Below, piece after piece: positions 9,958 through 20,133 of a stretch of 64,000 nt of DNA (position 1 is the first letter of the stretch; each line of letters begins with the position of its first letter). The notes under the pieces are model-generated. The model had not been told where the DNA came from and searched no databases. It saw only the letters and a list, made by a program, of their open reading frames with translations. The stretch is from Burkholderiaceae bacterium. Lineage in GTDB: Bacteria; Pseudomonadota; Gammaproteobacteria; Burkholderiales; Burkholderiaceae_D. The position numbers and the translations under genes are program-made. The DNA lies in the NCBI GenBank assembly GCA_030157545.1, contig JAOAUN010000035.1, forward strand, positions 109,956 to 173,955. Reading direction: 5' to 3'.

Positions 9958-11193
9958 TTAAACCGGGACGGTTTGCTGTGGTGTTTTGCTGCGACGGGGC
10001 AGGCTTTTCATCGTAATCGCAATTATAAGCCACGCACTGCTCAGCAGGCAGCCAACGATGAAGACGACAGGGCCGCCGAAATGCTGCGCCAGCAGACCGC
10101 CGCCGGCGCCGCCAGCAAATAAGCCGATGGCCTGCAAGGTGTTGTAGACGCCAAGCGCTGCGCCGCGCGAGCCAGCCGGCGCGAGTCTTGATACCAGCGA
10201 AGGCTGGCTGGCTTCCAGAATATTGAAAGCAATGAAGAACGCCAGCAATAAACTCACCACAGCCGCAAACGGCAGTGTCGCTTGCGACAGCGCGATATAT
10301 AAACCGATTTCAACCAGCAGCAGCAAGCCTATCGCCGCGACAAATACCTGCTTCATCACCCCGCGCTTTTCGCCAATGAAAATCGGCGGCAGCATCAATA
10401 CGAACGAAGCAAGCACTACCGGCAAATAAATGCGCCAGTGCTGGTCCAGCGGCAAGCCCGCTGCCTGCACCAGCACGCCGGGCAAGACAACAAACATCGA
10501 CATTTGTATTGCATGGAGTACGAAAACGCCAAAGTTCAGCCGCATCAGTTCGCCATCGCGCAATACCTGTGAAAAGGATGAGGCCTCGGGCGAGCGCGGC
10601 GGCGCAGCCGGCACAATGTAAATGACGACACCAATGGCCAGCACCGACAGCACGGCCACCAGCAAGAACATACCGCTCATGCCGACGGCGTTGTACAGAA
10701 GCGGCGAGATCACCAGCGACGCAGCATAGGTCAGGCCTATTGATGCCCCCACCATCGCCATCGCTTTGGTGCGATGTTCTTCGCGTGTCGAGTCCGCGAT
10801 CAACGCTGTCACCGCTGCCGATACTGCGCCGGCACCTTGCACGGCACGACCGATGATTATCCAAATGATATGGCTGGCGCCCGCAGCGATAAGGGAACCG
10901 ATAGCAAACAAGATCAAGCCAATAATGATGATGCGCTTGCGGCCGAACTTGTCAGAAGCCATACCAAACGGAATTTGTCCAAATGCTTGCGTCAGGCCGT
11001 ACATGCCCAGTGCCAAACCTACCAGAGTGGCGCTGTCACCGCCCGGCATGCTTTTGGCGTGCACTGCAAACACCGGCAGGATCAGGAACAGGCCCAGCAT
11101 GCGCAGACCGAAAATTGATGCCAGTGACACGCTGGCGCGAATCTCGGTGGCATTCATGCGGCTTGGATTTGTTGCGTCAGTCGTGGCGGACAT
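9958..11193 (-). CDS. MFS transporter, YajR-like drug/metabolite exporter
   Basis: This is a 411-residue major facilitator with about 12 hydrophobic segments. The MFS motif between helices 2 and 3 reads GMASDKFGRKR. An antiporter-like motif C stretch, GASIGLTYAASLVISP, sits near residue 150. The N-terminal half resembles YajR-type proton-coupled exporters, but the extra C-terminal soluble domain of E. coli YajR is absent. The substrate cannot be told from sequence. It precedes ssb by 12 bp on the same strand and is divergent from uvrA with 147 bp between. Confidence 0.85.
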   Translation of the reverse strand: MSATTDATNPSRMNATEIRASVSLASIFGLRMLGLFLILPVFAVHAKSMPGGDSATLVGLALGMYGLTQAFGQIPFGMASDKFGRKRIIIIGLILFAIGSLIAAGASHIIWIIIGRAVQGAGAVSAAVTALIADSTREEHRTKAMAMVGASIGLTYAASLVISPLLYNAVGMSGMFLLVAVLSVLAIGVVIYIVPAAPPRSPEASSFSQVLRDGELMRLNFGVFVLHAIQMSMFVVLPGVLVQAAGLPLDQHWRIYLPVVLASFVLMLPPIFIGEKRGVMKQVFVAAIGLLLLVEIGLYIALSQATLPFAAVVSLLLAFFIAFNILEASQPSLVSRLAPAGSRGAALGVYNTLQAIGLFAGGAGGGLLAQHFGGPVVFIVGCLLSSAWLIIAITMKSLPRRSKTPQQTVPV

Positions 11194-11340
11194 AAGGGAT
11201 GAATACGGAATCTTTGCGGGGAAATACAGTCGCCTGCGGCGAGCTGCGAAAACCCGTTATAGTAACAGGTTGACCGCATTCACTCGCCCGCGCTTTTTAC
11301 AAAAAAACACTATCGGGCACAACCAAGGCATGACAACAGC

Positions 11341-14214
11341 ATGGAAGAAATCCGCATTCGTGGGGCCCGCACCCACAATCTGAAAAACATCAGCCTCGAT
11401 CTGCCGCGCAACAAGCTCATCGTCATCACCGGCCTGTCCGGCTCGGGCAAGTCTTCGCTGGCATTCGATACGCTGTATGCAGAAGGTCAGCGCCGATATG
11501 TGGAATCCTTGTCGGCATATGCACGACAGTTTTTGCAGCTGATGGAAAAGCCGGATGTTGATCTGATCGAAGGCTTGTCCCCTGCGATTTCCATTGAACA
11601 GAAAGCAACGTCGCACAATCCGCGCTCGACCGTTGGCACGGTCACTGAAATTCATGATTACCTGCGCCTGTTGTATGCGCGGGTCGGCACGCCGTATTGC
11701 CCTGACCATCCGGAAAGTCCTTTGGCGGCGCAATCGGTGTCGCAAATGGTGGATGCGGTGCTGGCCATGCCGCAAGATACCAAGCTGATGATTCTGGCAC
11801 CGGTGGTGGCGAACCGCAAAGGTGAGCACAGTGATTTGTTCGATGCGATGCAGGCGCAAGGCTTTGTGCGTTTCCGCATTCAGAGCGGCACCGGCGTGGC
11901 GAAAATTTATGAAGCCGACTCGCTGCCGAAATTAAAAAAAACCGAGAAGCACACGATTGATGTTGTGATCGACCGCGTCAAGGTGCGCGAAGATATTAAG
12001 CAAAGACTGGCCGAGAGTTTCGAGACTTCGCTGCGTATTGCCGAAGGTCGCGCGATTGCACTGGAGATGGATTCCGGCAAGGAGCAAATATTCTCGAACA
12101 AGTTCGCATGCCCGGCCTGCGGCTATTCGCTGCAAGAATTGGAACCGCGTCTGTTCTCGTTCAATAACCCGATGGGCGCCTGTCCTGAGTGCGATGGCCT
12201 TGGTCACATCGAGTTTTTCGATCCGAAGCGCATCGTCGCTTTTCCGAATTTGTCGCTCGCATCCGGCGCGGTCAAAGGCTGGGACCGGCGCAACCAGTTT
12301 TACTTCCAGATGCTGACATCGCTGGCCGAACACTATGGCTTTGACAATGATGTGCCATTTGAAAAGCTGCCGGAAAAAGCGCAACAAGTCGTTCTCTACG
12401 GTTCCGGCCGCGACAAGATTCCGTTCGCGTATATCAACGAACGCGGCCGCACGGTAATGAAGGAACATATCTTTGAAGGCGTGGTGAACAATCTGCAGCG
12501 CCGCTACCGCGAAACAGATTCGATGGCGGTCAAGGAAGAGCTGGCCAAGTTCATCAATGAAAAAGAATGCCCGTCCTGCCAAGGCGCACGGCTGCGGGTC
12601 GAGGCGCGTTTTGTAAAAGTCGGCAACGGTGCGCAAGAGCGTGCAATTTATCAGGTAGCCGCCACGCCGCTGCGCGAAACGCTGCATTTTTTCGAGACGC
12701 TGAAACTCAAGGGCGCGAAGAAAGACATTGCGGACCGCATCATCAAGGAAATCATCTCGCGCCTGAAATTTCTTAATAACGTAGGCCTGGATTATTTGTC
12801 GCTTGATCGCAGCGCCGACACGCTGTCGGGCGGCGAAGCGCAGCGTATCCGGCTGGCTTCGCAAATCGGCTCCGGCCTGACCGGCGTGATGTATGTGCTG
12901 GACGAGCCATCAATCGGTTTGCATCAACGCGACAATGACAGGCTGATTACGACGCTCAAGCATTTGCGCGACATCGGCAATACAGTAATCGTGGTTGAGC
13001 ATGATGAAGATGCGATCCGCTGTGCCGACTATGTAGTCGACATGGGCTTGGGCGCGGGCGTGCACGGCGGTGAAATTATTGCGCACGGCCAGTTGACCGA
13101 CATCCTGAAAAGTAAAAATTCACTGACGGCGCAATACCTCAATGGTGCGCTCTCCATCAGCATGCCGTCGCATCGCGCGGTTGCTGATCAGTCAAAGCAA
13201 TTGGTGATCAAAGGGGCGACCGGCAATAATCTGAAGAACGTTGATTTCACGATCCCGGTCGGTTTGCTGACTTGCGTAACCGGCGTATCCGGCTCGGGAA
13301 AGTCGACACTGGTCAACGATACGCTGCAACATATTCTGGCGCGCCATCTGTACGGCTCGCAAGCCGAGCCGGCCGCCTACGAAAGCGTGAGCGGTCTCGA
13401 GCATTTCGATAAAGTCATTGCAGTCGACCAGGCGCCGATCGGACGCACGCCGCGCTCGAATCCTGCCACCTACACCGGTCTGTTCACACCCATACGCGAA
13501 CTGTTTTCTACGGTGCCGCAAGCGAAGGAGCGCGGCTATTCAGCCGGCCGCTTCTCGTTCAACGTCAAGGGAGGTCGCTGCGAAGCCTGTCAGGGTGATG
13601 GCGTCATCAAGGTCGAGATGCACTTTCTGCCGGACGTGTATGTGCCGTGTGACGTCTGCCATGGCAAACGCTACAACCGCGAAACGCTGGAAGTACAGTA
13701 CAAGGGCAAGAACATCACCGAAGTGCTGGGCATGACGGTCGAAGATGCGCATGTGTTCTTCAAGCCGGTGCCGCTGATTGCACGCAAGCTGCAGACCCTG
13801 CTTGATGTCGGCCTCGGCTATATCCGCCTGGGTCAGAGTGCGACGACGCTGTCGGGCGGCGAAGCGCAGCGCGTCAAACTCTCACTCGAGCTGTCGAAGC
13901 GCGACACCGGCCGTACGCTCTACATACTGGACGAGCCGACCACGGGCCTGCATTTCCATGACATTGATTTGCTGCTGAAAGTAATTCACCGGCTGCGCGA
14001 CCAGGGCAACACGGTCGTCATCATTGAACACAATCTGGATGTGATCAAGACCGCCGACTGGGTCATTGACCTCGGTCCTGAAGGTGGTGCGGGCGGCGGC
14101 CAGATCATTGCTACCGGCACGCCGGAAGACGTGGCGAAAAGTCCGGTCAGCTTTACGGGGAAATATCTGGCGACGATGCTGGGGACGGCTAAGAAGGAAA
14201 AGAAGCGGGCTTAG
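11341..14214 (+). CDS. uvrA: Excinuclease ABC subunit A
   Basis: UvrA is the damage-recognition ATPase of nucleotide excision repair; it loads UvrB on lesions. At 957 residues it is slightly longer than E. coli UvrA. The first Walker A is GLSGSGKS at 31-38, with a zinc module near 255-285 (CPACG...CPECDG). The first ABC signature is [16 protein letters not shown]. The second Walker A is GVSGSGKST, with a second zinc module CEACQGDG...[10 protein letters not shown] and a second signature [16 protein letters not shown] looked for a LexA box (CTG-N10-CAG) in the 147-bp divergent region and found none. A REP-like inverted repeat follows. Confidence 0.97.
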   Translation: MEEIRIRGARTHNLKNISLDLPRNKLIVITGLSGSGKSSLAFDTLYAEGQRRYVESLSAYARQFLQLMEKPDVDLIEGLSPAISIEQKATSHNPRSTVGTVTEIHDYLRLLYARVGTPYCPDHPESPLAAQSVSQMVDAVLAMPQDTKLMILAPVVANRKGEHSDLFDAMQAQGFVRFRIQSGTGVAKIYEADSLPKLKKTEKHTIDVVIDRVKVREDIKQRLAESFETSLRIAEGRAIALEMDSGKEQIFSNKFACPACGYSLQELEPRLFSFNNPMGACPECDGLGHIEFFDPKRIVAFPNLSLASGAVKGWDRRNQFYFQMLTSLAEHYGFDNDVPFEKLPEKAQQVVLYGSGRDKIPFAYINERGRTVMKEHIFEGVVNNLQRRYRETDSMAVKEELAKFINEKECPSCQGARLRVEARFVKVGNGAQERAIYQVAATPLRETLHFFETLKLKGAKKDIADRIIKEIISRLKFLNNVGLDYLSLDRSADTLSGGEAQRIRLASQIGSGLTGVMYVLDEPSIGLHQRDNDRLITTLKHLRDIGNTVIVVEHDEDAIRCADYVVDMGLGAGVHGGEIIAHGQLTDILKSKNSLTAQYLNGALSISMPSHRAVADQSKQLVIKGATGNNLKNVDFTIPVGLLTCVTGVSGSGKSTLVNDTLQHILARHLYGSQAEPAAYESVSGLEHFDKVIAVDQAPIGRTPRSNPATYTGLFTPIRELFSTVPQAKERGYSAGRFSFNVKGGRCEACQGDGVIKVEMHFLPDVYVPCDVCHGKRYNRETLEVQYKGKNITEVLGMTVEDAHVFFKPVPLIARKLQTLLDVGLGYIRLGQSATTLSGGEAQRVKLSLELSKRDTGRTLYILDEPTTGLHFHDIDLLLKVIHRLRDQGNTVVIIEHNLDVIKTADWVIDLGPEGGAGGGQIIATGTPEDVAKSPVSFTGKYLATMLGTAKKEKKRA

Positions 14215-14231
14215 AACTTGTTCCGTTAGCT

Positions 14232-14319
14232 TGGTGGGTTTCGCTGCGCTCTACGCCACCCTACTTTTCTTGGTGCACAAAGATCCGTAGGGTGGCGTAG
14301 AGCGCAGCGAAACCCACCA
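14232..14319. repeat. REP-like inverted repeat, 33-bp perfect arms
   Basis: Arms 14232-14264 and 14287-14319 are perfect reverse complements, with a 22-base loop. The right arm begins GTAGGGTGG and ends CCCACC, so it looks like a REP unit: GTAG followed by an imperfect palindrome. The left arm is its mirror. It lies between the convergent genes uvrA and the AEC gene and could act as a bidirectional transcript end. Similar gtrgggtgg repeats are, from memory, widespread in proteobacteria. Confidence 0.85.
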
Positions 14320-14324
14320 TCTCA

Positions 14325-15230
14325 TCACATCCCCAACCACAGCCCCAAAGGCACAAACGCCAGCGCAGCGAAATTCCCCAACAAGACTATCGCCGCAACG
14401 CGCTCGGGTTCCTGCTTGTAGTTCTCCGCGACCATAAAGCAAAACACCGCCGGCGGCAGCGCGGCAAACAGGAACATCTGCCCGCGCTGTACGTCCGTTA
14501 ACGGCAGCAGCATGGTCAATACTGCAGCCACGGCCAGCCCTGTCAGCGGGCACAAAACGGCGCCCACCAGGCCGATGCGCCAGCTCTGCAAACTCACGTC
14601 CGTCATCCGTACACCCAGTGCCAGCAGCATCAGCGGAATGCCGGCTTCACCCATCATGCGCATTGCTTGCAGCAAGGCTGCCGGCAACGGAATCCGGAAG
14701 GCGGCGAACACCATCCCTAGCAGCATGGCTGCCATCATCGGGCTGGCGAACATTTTCAATGTCGCGCGACGCGGGCCGCTGCGGCCTGATTCCATGATGC
14801 GTATGCCCACGGTGAAATACACGAGGCTGCAGGCCATGAACATCGCGACGGCTTCCGACAGGCCTGTTGGGCCAAATGCGAGCACGGCCAGTGGCAAGCC
14901 CATGTTGCCGCAGTTGTTGTAGATCATGGGCGGCACCAGCGTGCGCGGGTCATAGCCGAGCAGGCGTGCAACGGGCCACGCGATGAGGCCGGAACCGAGC
15001 GCGATCAGTGCGCCTGCTGCAAGTAACGGCAGGTTCGCCACCAGATCAAATTCTTTTGCGGCCAGTGCTGAAAAAAGCAGCAGTGGACACAGCAGTTCAA
15101 TACTCAGGCGGTTGACGGAAGCCAAGTCGGTCTTGACGATAGGGCCACGCAAGCGCGCATAGCCATAACCGGCTGCAATGATCAAAAAGACAGGCAGAAT
15201 GATGCCGGCAATACGTTGAAAAATATCCAT
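14325..15230 (-). CDS. AEC-family (auxin efflux carrier type) transporter
   Basis: This 301-residue integral membrane protein has about ten hydrophobic segments in two similar halves, as in the AEC/BASS fold. Typical stretches are YNNCGNMGLPLAVLAFG in the first half and EAGIPLMLLALG in the second. Bacterial AEC proteins carry malonate, malate or similar anions; the substrate here is unknown. It begins 14 bp after the stop of the upstream Kef-type antiporter gene, so the two are probably co-transcribed. Confidence 0.85.
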   Translation of the reverse strand: MDIFQRIAGIILPVFLIIAAGYGYARLRGPIVKTDLASVNRLSIELLCPLLLFSALAAKEFDLVANLPLLAAGALIALGSGLIAWPVARLLGYDPRTLVPPMIYNNCGNMGLPLAVLAFGPTGLSEAVAMFMACSLVYFTVGIRIMESGRSGPRRATLKMFASPMMAAMLLGMVFAAFRIPLPAALLQAMRMMGEAGIPLMLLALGVRMTDVSLQSWRIGLVGAVLCPLTGLAVAAVLTMLLPLTDVQRGQMFLFAALPPAVFCFMVAENYKQEPERVAAIVLLGNFAALAFVPLGLWLGM

Positions 15231-15244
15231 CTGGCGGTTATTGA

Positions 15245-17233
15245 TTAAGGGCGCAACAAGCGTTTTTCTGCACGTTCGATGGCAGCGGCATTACCGCGCA
15301 CTACCACTACATCGCCAGACTCGAGTACTGTGTCCGATGCAAACGGAATACGGCTTTTGCCACGCCGCACCGCAGTGACTTCAGCGCCCAATTCAGACAG
15401 ATACAAGCCATCGAGTTGTTTGCCGATAGCAGCCGCATTATCGAGCAGGGCGACTGAATGCAGCCGCACTTGCAGATGCTCGTCATCATCGGCGGCGTCG
15501 CCCATTCCATGAAAATAACCACGCAATGAGGCATAGCGCTCGCTTCGCGCTGCCTGCACACGATGCACGACGCGACGCAGTGGCACGCCCATCAGCAGCA
15601 GCGCATGCGAGGCCAGCATCAAACTGCCTTCTATGGTTTCCGGTACGATTTCATCTGCACCGCCGGCTCGCAGTTTGTCGAGATCGTCTTCGTCAATACT
15701 ACGCACGATAGACGGCAATGCCGGTGCGAGTTCGTTGACGTAATGAAGCGTTTTGAGGGCGGCTGGTGTGTCGGCAAAGGTCACCACCAGCGCTGCGGCG
15801 CGATGGATACCGGCTGCGATCAGGCTTTCGCGACGCGTTGCGTCGCCATACGAAACCTGGGCGCCAGCGCTTTGCGCTTCGCGTACGCGCTCGGGATCCA
15901 GATCGAGCGCGTGATACGGAATTTTTTCTTCTTCCAGCAGGCGCGCCAGGCTTTGTCCACTGCGGCCAAAACCGGCAATGATGACGTGCTTTTCTTCGCT
16001 CATGGTACGGCTGGCAATTTGCGTCAGGGCCAGCGACTGCAACATCCATTCGTTGGCAGACAACTTGAGCACGATCTTGTCGGCATTAGCAAGAATGAAC
16101 GGAGCGATCAGCATCGACAGCACCATTGCTGCAAGAATCAACTGCACCAGTTCAGGGTCGACCAGCTCCAGACCACCAGCCTGATTCAGTAGCACAAAGC
16201 CGAATTCGCCTGCTTGCGCCAATCCCAGGCCGGTACGCAAGGCCACACCCGGTGCGGCACCGAACAGTCGCGCCAACAATGCGATAAGGCCGAATTTCAA
16301 CAGAACCGGCACCACCAGCAACAGCAGGACGACAGGCCAGTTTTCCCACACCAGCCGGACATTGAGCAACATACCAATGGTGATGAAGAATAACCCAAGC
16401 AATACGTCGCGGAATGGCTTGATGTCTTCTTCAACCTGATGCCGGTACTCAGTTTCCGAAATCAGCATGCCGACGACAAAGGCGCCCAGAGCCAGTGACA
16501 GGCCAGCTTGCTCCGTTATCCACGCTGCACCCAGCGTAATAAGTAGCAGATTGAGCATAAACAGCTCCTGCGAGCGACGCTGTACAACAATCTGGAACCA
16601 GCGTCGCAGCAGATTCTGGCCAATGAACAACAGCAGCACCAGAACCAGCAAGGCCTTGCCGCCTGCCCATGCCAGCGTGGCAATCAGGTCCGTACCCGGA
16701 TGGGCGAGTGCCGGCACCAGGATCAGCAGCGGCACGAAGGCCAAGTCCTGGAACAGCAAAATGCTGGTGATGCGACGGCCATGCTCGCTTTCAAGTTCCA
16801 GCCGCTCAGTCAGCAATTTGAGCACAATCGCCGTTGACGACATTGATAACGCGCCGCCGAGCGCAAACGACGCGCTCCAGCCTATGTCAAACGTTTGCGG
16901 CAGCAAGCCGGCCATCAGCCACCCGCAGCCCATTGCCACAGCTATGGTCAGCACGACTTGCGCCATGCCGAGGCCAAATACGGCACGCCGCATCGACATC
17001 AACTTAGGCAGGGAGAACTCAAGGCCGATCGAGAACATCAGGAACACCACACCAAATTCAGCCAGCGTATGCGTGGTGCCGCTATTCGTCGCCAGCCCGA
17101 GCGCATGCGGGCCAATCAGGATACCGACTGTCAGGTATCCCAGCATCGGCGGCAAATGCAGCATGCGGAACGCCACCACACCCAGCACGGCGGCTACCAG
17201 CAAGATCAGAGTCAGTTCTAGCGCTGAAAACAT
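15245..17233 (-). CDS. Kef-type monovalent cation:proton antiporter (CPA2) with TrkA domains
   Basis: This is a 662-residue antiporter. The N-terminal part (about 1-390) has many membrane helices of the Na/H exchanger fold. It is followed by a cytoplasmic RCK/TrkA-N domain with the nucleotide motif GFGRSG and a C-terminal TrkA-C domain (about 570-655). KefB/KefC homologues export K+ in exchange for H+ and are gated by glutathione adducts; whether that applies here is not shown. I chose the ATG at 17233 (MFSALELTL). The open frame runs 51 codons further up, but that part is not membrane-like and overlaps kdsD. The gene is divergent from kdsD. Confidence 0.88.
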   Translation of the reverse strand: MFSALELTLILLVAAVLGVVAFRMLHLPPMLGYLTVGILIGPHALGLATNSGTTHTLAEFGVVFLMFSIGLEFSLPKLMSMRRAVFGLGMAQVVLTIAVAMGCGWLMAGLLPQTFDIGWSASFALGGALSMSSTAIVLKLLTERLELESEHGRRITSILLFQDLAFVPLLILVPALAHPGTDLIATLAWAGGKALLVLVLLLFIGQNLLRRWFQIVVQRRSQELFMLNLLLITLGAAWITEQAGLSLALGAFVVGMLISETEYRHQVEEDIKPFRDVLLGLFFITIGMLLNVRLVWENWPVVLLLLVVPVLLKFGLIALLARLFGAAPGVALRTGLGLAQAGEFGFVLLNQAGGLELVDPELVQLILAAMVLSMLIAPFILANADKIVLKLSANEWMLQSLALTQIASRTMSEEKHVIIAGFGRSGQSLARLLEEEKIPYHALDLDPERVREAQSAGAQVSYGDATRRESLIAAGIHRAAALVVTFADTPAALKTLHYVNELAPALPSIVRSIDEDDLDKLRAGGADEIVPETIEGSLMLASHALLLMGVPLRRVVHRVQAARSERYASLRGYFHGMGDAADDDEHLQVRLHSVALLDNAAAIGKQLDGLYLSELGAEVTAVRRGKSRIPFASDTVLESGDVVVVRGNAAAIERAEKRLLRP

Positions 17234-17359
17234 GTAATAGGCAATTCTCGAATTTTTCCAGCCGCCCGAAAGTCCGGCCAACAAGTGTGTGTTTGGTCGC
17301 ACACCGGTTGACAATATCTTTTCTTGCGTCTGGCAGGTTTTTTGCTTTGAGTATTCGGC

Positions 17360-17371
17360 TATACTTTGTTC
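17360..17371 (+). promoter_or_regulatory. -10 box placing the kdsD transcript start at its ATG
   Basis: TATACT (17360-17365) is a good -10 hexamer and lies only 6 nt before the ATG at 17372. No Shine-Dalgarno sequence is visible. A -35 box at 16-17 bp is poor (T-rich). If used, the mRNA would be leaderless. Confidence 0.4.
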
Positions 17372-18400
17372 ATGAGTGTAACCCAAGAGAAAAAGTCTTC
17401 GCCGTCTTTCGATGACAATAGTGCATTACGTGCGCTCAAACTGGCGAGTGAGACCCTGCAAATTGAAGCCGATGCGATTCTGGCCTTGAAGGCCCGTCTC
17501 GGTACCGGACCCGACGAACCGTTCGCACGCGCGACGAAACTCCTGTTCGGCTGTACCGGCCGGGTGGTCGTCTCCGGCATGGGCAAATCCGGTCATATCG
17601 CCCGCAAAATCGCCGCCACGCTGGCTTCCACCGGAACGCCTGCGCTGTTCGTTCATCCGGCCGAAGCCGCCCATGGCGACCTCGGCATGGTCACGCAGGC
17701 CGACGCCATCATCGCGATTTCGAATTCCGGCGAATCCGAAGAATTGCTGGCAATTCTTCCCGTCATCAAGCGGCTGGGCGCCAAACTGATTTCCATGACG
17801 GGCAAGCCCGAGTCCACGCTGGCCAAACTGGCTGACGTGCATTTGAATATCGCTGTTGCCAAAGAAGCTTGCCCGCTGAACCTGGCTCCGACAGCGAGTA
17901 CCACGGCAACACTGGCGATGGGCGATGCGCTGGCAGTTGCGTTACTGGATGCACGTGGCTTTCGCGAAGAAGACTTTGCGCGCTCGCATCCGGGCGGCGC
18001 ACTCGGCCGCCGCTTGCTCACGCACGTACGCGACATCATGCGAACAGGCGATGCCGTTCCTTTCGTCAAGGCAGATGTGTCGCTGCCGACCGCACTGCTC
18101 GAAGTGACCCGCAAGGGCCTGGGTATGACTGCGATTGTCGATGACGCCTTCCGCGCTATCGGCATCTTTACCGATGGTGACTTGCGCCGCTTGATTGAAC
18201 AGGGCAAAGATTTTTCGGGCACCGCCATTCGTGACCTCATGCATAGCAACCCGCGCATGCTCGGCCCCGACCAGCTGGCGGTTGAAGCTGTCGAACTGAT
18301 GGAAGAACACCGTATTAATCAGGTGCTGGTGGCCGACGCTGATGGCACGTTGGTCGGTGCGCTGCATATTCATGACCTGACGCGGGCCAAGGTAATCTGA
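17372..18400 (+). CDS. kdsD: Arabinose-5-phosphate isomerase (Kdo pathway)
   Basis: KdsD converts ribulose 5-phosphate to arabinose 5-phosphate, the first step to Kdo of lipopolysaccharide. It has 342 residues. The SIS isomerase domain (about 45-190) contains SGMGKSGHIARKIAATLAS and HPAEAAHGDLGM. Two CBS domains follow (about 220-275 and 285-340). The start is the ATG at 17372; a TTG two codons upstream only extends the frame. It is the first gene of a plus-strand cluster (kdsD-kdsC-lptC-lptA-lptB-rpoN-hpf). Its stop shares one base with the kdsC start (TGATG). Confidence 0.95.
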   Translation: MSVTQEKKSSPSFDDNSALRALKLASETLQIEADAILALKARLGTGPDEPFARATKLLFGCTGRVVVSGMGKSGHIARKIAATLASTGTPALFVHPAEAAHGDLGMVTQADAIIAISNSGESEELLAILPVIKRLGAKLISMTGKPESTLAKLADVHLNIAVAKEACPLNLAPTASTTATLAMGDALAVALLDARGFREEDFARSHPGGALGRRLLTHVRDIMRTGDAVPFVKADVSLPTALLEVTRKGLGMTAIVDDAFRAIGIFTDGDLRRLIEQGKDFSGTAIRDLMHSNPRMLGPDQLAVEAVELMEEHRINQVLVADADGTLVGALHIHDLTRAKVI

Positions 18401-18936
18401 TGCAAACGATCAAGCCCAGCGCCGTCGAGCGCGCGCAACGCGTCGAACTGATGATCTTCGATGTCGACGGCGTACTGACCGACGGCAGCCTGCACTATGG
18501 CGTCGAAGGCGAAGTACTGAAGACTTTCAATGTGCTCGATGGACTCGGCATCAAGCTGCTGGAGCAGTCAGGCATCGCCACTGCCATTATTACTGCGCGC
18601 AACTCGCCAATTATTAGCAAGCGGGCCGCCGATCTTGGCATCAAAACTCTGATGCAGGGCGTGCACGACAAGGGTGCGGCCTTTGCCACCGTCATTGCTG
18701 CAGCCGGCTTGACGCCGACACAATGCGGCTTCATGGGTGACGACATTATTGACTTGCCTGTTTTTACACGCGTCGGTTTTGCCGTCAGCGTCCCTGACGG
18801 ACATCCGGAAGTGCGCGAACGCGCACATCACATTGCGCAGGCACGTGGCGGGCATGGCGCAGTACGCGAAATTTGTGACTTCATTTTGCGCGCGCAAGGC
18901 AAATACGAGGCGGTGCTGGCACCGTATCTGCGATGA
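18400..18936 (+). CDS. kdsC: 3-deoxy-manno-octulosonate-8-phosphate phosphatase
   Basis: KdsC dephosphorylates Kdo-8-phosphate to free Kdo. It is a 178-residue HAD-family enzyme of the capless C0 type. The nucleophile motif is FDVDGVLTDG with D21 and D23. A Thr-containing motif, ITARNS, and the metal-binding GDDIIDLPV follow. It overlaps kdsD by one base and lptC by four bases (ATGA), so the Kdo and Lpt genes are tightly coupled. Confidence 0.95.
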   Translation: MQTIKPSAVERAQRVELMIFDVDGVLTDGSLHYGVEGEVLKTFNVLDGLGIKLLEQSGIATAIITARNSPIISKRAADLGIKTLMQGVHDKGAAFATVIAAAGLTPTQCGFMGDDIIDLPVFTRVGFAVSVPDGHPEVRERAHHIAQARGGHGAVREICDFILRAQGKYEAVLAPYLR

Positions 18937-19532
18937 CACGACTGAGCAATATGCAACGCCGCTATCCAGCGCTGGCATTGCTGGCAAGTGGTCTAGCCTT
19001 GGCGCTGCTGAGTTTTTGGGCGCTGGAAATGACCCGCCGCTCGAGTGACGGCATGTCGGCTGACAAGGCACGTACCGAGCCGGATTATTACGTAGAGAAT
19101 TTCAGCTACATCAAAGTCGCCGCCAGCGGCACTGCCGAATATGTCATCAAGGGTGCGCGCCTTGTACATCATCCTATCGACGACAGCAGCACTATCGAAC
19201 AACCCTTCGTGAAAAGCTACTCGGCCCAACGGGCGCCGATGACGCTGCGCGCACGACGCGCGAAAGTAAATGCCGATCACAGCGAATTGCATTTGTACGA
19301 GCAAGTCCGTATGGACCGCCCTGAAGCGCGCGGTACCGACAACCTGTCGGTTGAATCCGAATACATGCTGGTGCTGCCGGACGCAGATCAGGTCAAGAGC
19401 GACCAGCGGGTCGTCATCAAACTTGCTGACTCGACTCTGATCGGCACCGGCATGCTAGTTGACAATGCACGACATCAGATGACGCTGCAAAGCAGAGTCA
19501 CAGCCAATTATCCCCACCCTTTACGACGCTAG
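18933..19532 (+). CDS. lptC: LPS export protein LptC
   Basis: LptC is the bitopic inner-membrane member of the LPS bridge and hands LPS from LptBFG to LptA. In 199 residues, a basic N-terminus and one membrane segment (about 11-30) precede a periplasmic beta-jellyroll domain. Sequence similarity in this family is low. The call rests on the single anchor, the length, residues such as PDYYVENFS and LTLQS-like strands near the end, and the position between kdsC (4-bp overlap) and lptA (6-bp gap). Confidence 0.9.
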   Translation: MTRLSNMQRRYPALALLASGLALALLSFWALEMTRRSSDGMSADKARTEPDYYVENFSYIKVAASGTAEYVIKGARLVHHPIDDSSTIEQPFVKSYSAQRAPMTLRARRAKVNADHSELHLYEQVRMDRPEARGTDNLSVESEYMLVLPDADQVKSDQRVVIKLADSTLIGTGMLVDNARHQMTLQSRVTANYPHPLRR

Positions 19533-19538
19533 CTGCCA

Positions 19539-20132
19539 ATGAAAAAAAACAGCCTCATGAACTTATTCCGTCGCTGGCTTGCGACTTATTCCTGTATGGT
19601 GCTCTGCCTGGTCCTGCAACCTGCCGCGCACGCTGAAAAAGCCGACTTCGACAAGCCGACGAATGTCGAAGCAAACCAGATGTTCTACGATGAAGCCAAG
19701 CAGACCAACACATTCATCGGTAACGTTGTGCTCACACGCGGCACACTGATCATGCACGCTGAAAAATTACTGGTGCGGCAGGATGGCGCCGGCCACCAGT
19801 TTACAACCCTGTATGCAGCGCCCAATGGCACGACAACCTTCCGTCAAAAACGGGATGGCGGGAAAGACTTATGGATAGAAGGCTTTGCCGCAGACCGTAT
19901 TGAATACGACACCAAGACTGAAGTTGCCAAGCTCTACAAACAAGCAAAAATCAAAATGCTCGATAACGGCCGTCCTACGGATGAAGTCGAAGGCGATTTT
20001 ATTTCCTATGACAGCCGCGCCGAATTTTATTCAGTGACGAATTCGCAGACCGGCGAAAGCAAACCCGGTAGCGGACGGATTCGCGCCGTGATCCAGCCAC
20101 GCAACGACGAAAAAAATAAAGATGGCAAGTAA
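19539..20132 (+). CDS. lptA: LPS transport periplasmic protein LptA
   Basis: LptA forms the periplasmic part of the LPS bridge. The 197-residue precursor has a signal peptide: a basic start, then a hydrophobic core ending AHA-EKA near residue 32. The OstA-like beta-jellyroll repeats follow, with [19 protein letters not shown] and [16 protein letters not shown] second in-frame ATG at 19557 would shorten the signal peptide and cannot be excluded; neither has a clear ribosome site. The C-terminal 20 residues are charged. It overlaps the first possible lptB start. Confidence 0.93.
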   Translation: MKKNSLMNLFRRWLATYSCMVLCLVLQPAAHAEKADFDKPTNVEANQMFYDEAKQTNTFIGNVVLTRGTLIMHAEKLLVRQDGAGHQFTTLYAAPNGTTTFRQKRDGGKDLWIEGFAADRIEYDTKTEVAKLYKQAKIKMLDNGRPTDEVEGDFISYDSRAEFYSVTNSQTGESKPGSGRIRAVIQPRNDEKNKDGK

Positions 20133-20133
20133 G

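Noticed and set aside
11194..11340. LexA (SOS) box between the MFS gene and uvrA
   Set aside because: No CTG-N10-CAG match is present; uvrA control cannot be claimed from sequence.
11932..12864. 310-codon minus-strand open frame inside uvrA
   Set aside because: It is antisense to uvrA motifs that are clearly conserved, and its composition is that of a mirror frame.
17234..17386. 51-codon N-terminal extension of the Kef-type antiporter
   Set aside because: It is not hydrophobic, overlaps the kdsD start and exceeds the family N-terminus; the ATG at 17233 begins directly with the first membrane helix.
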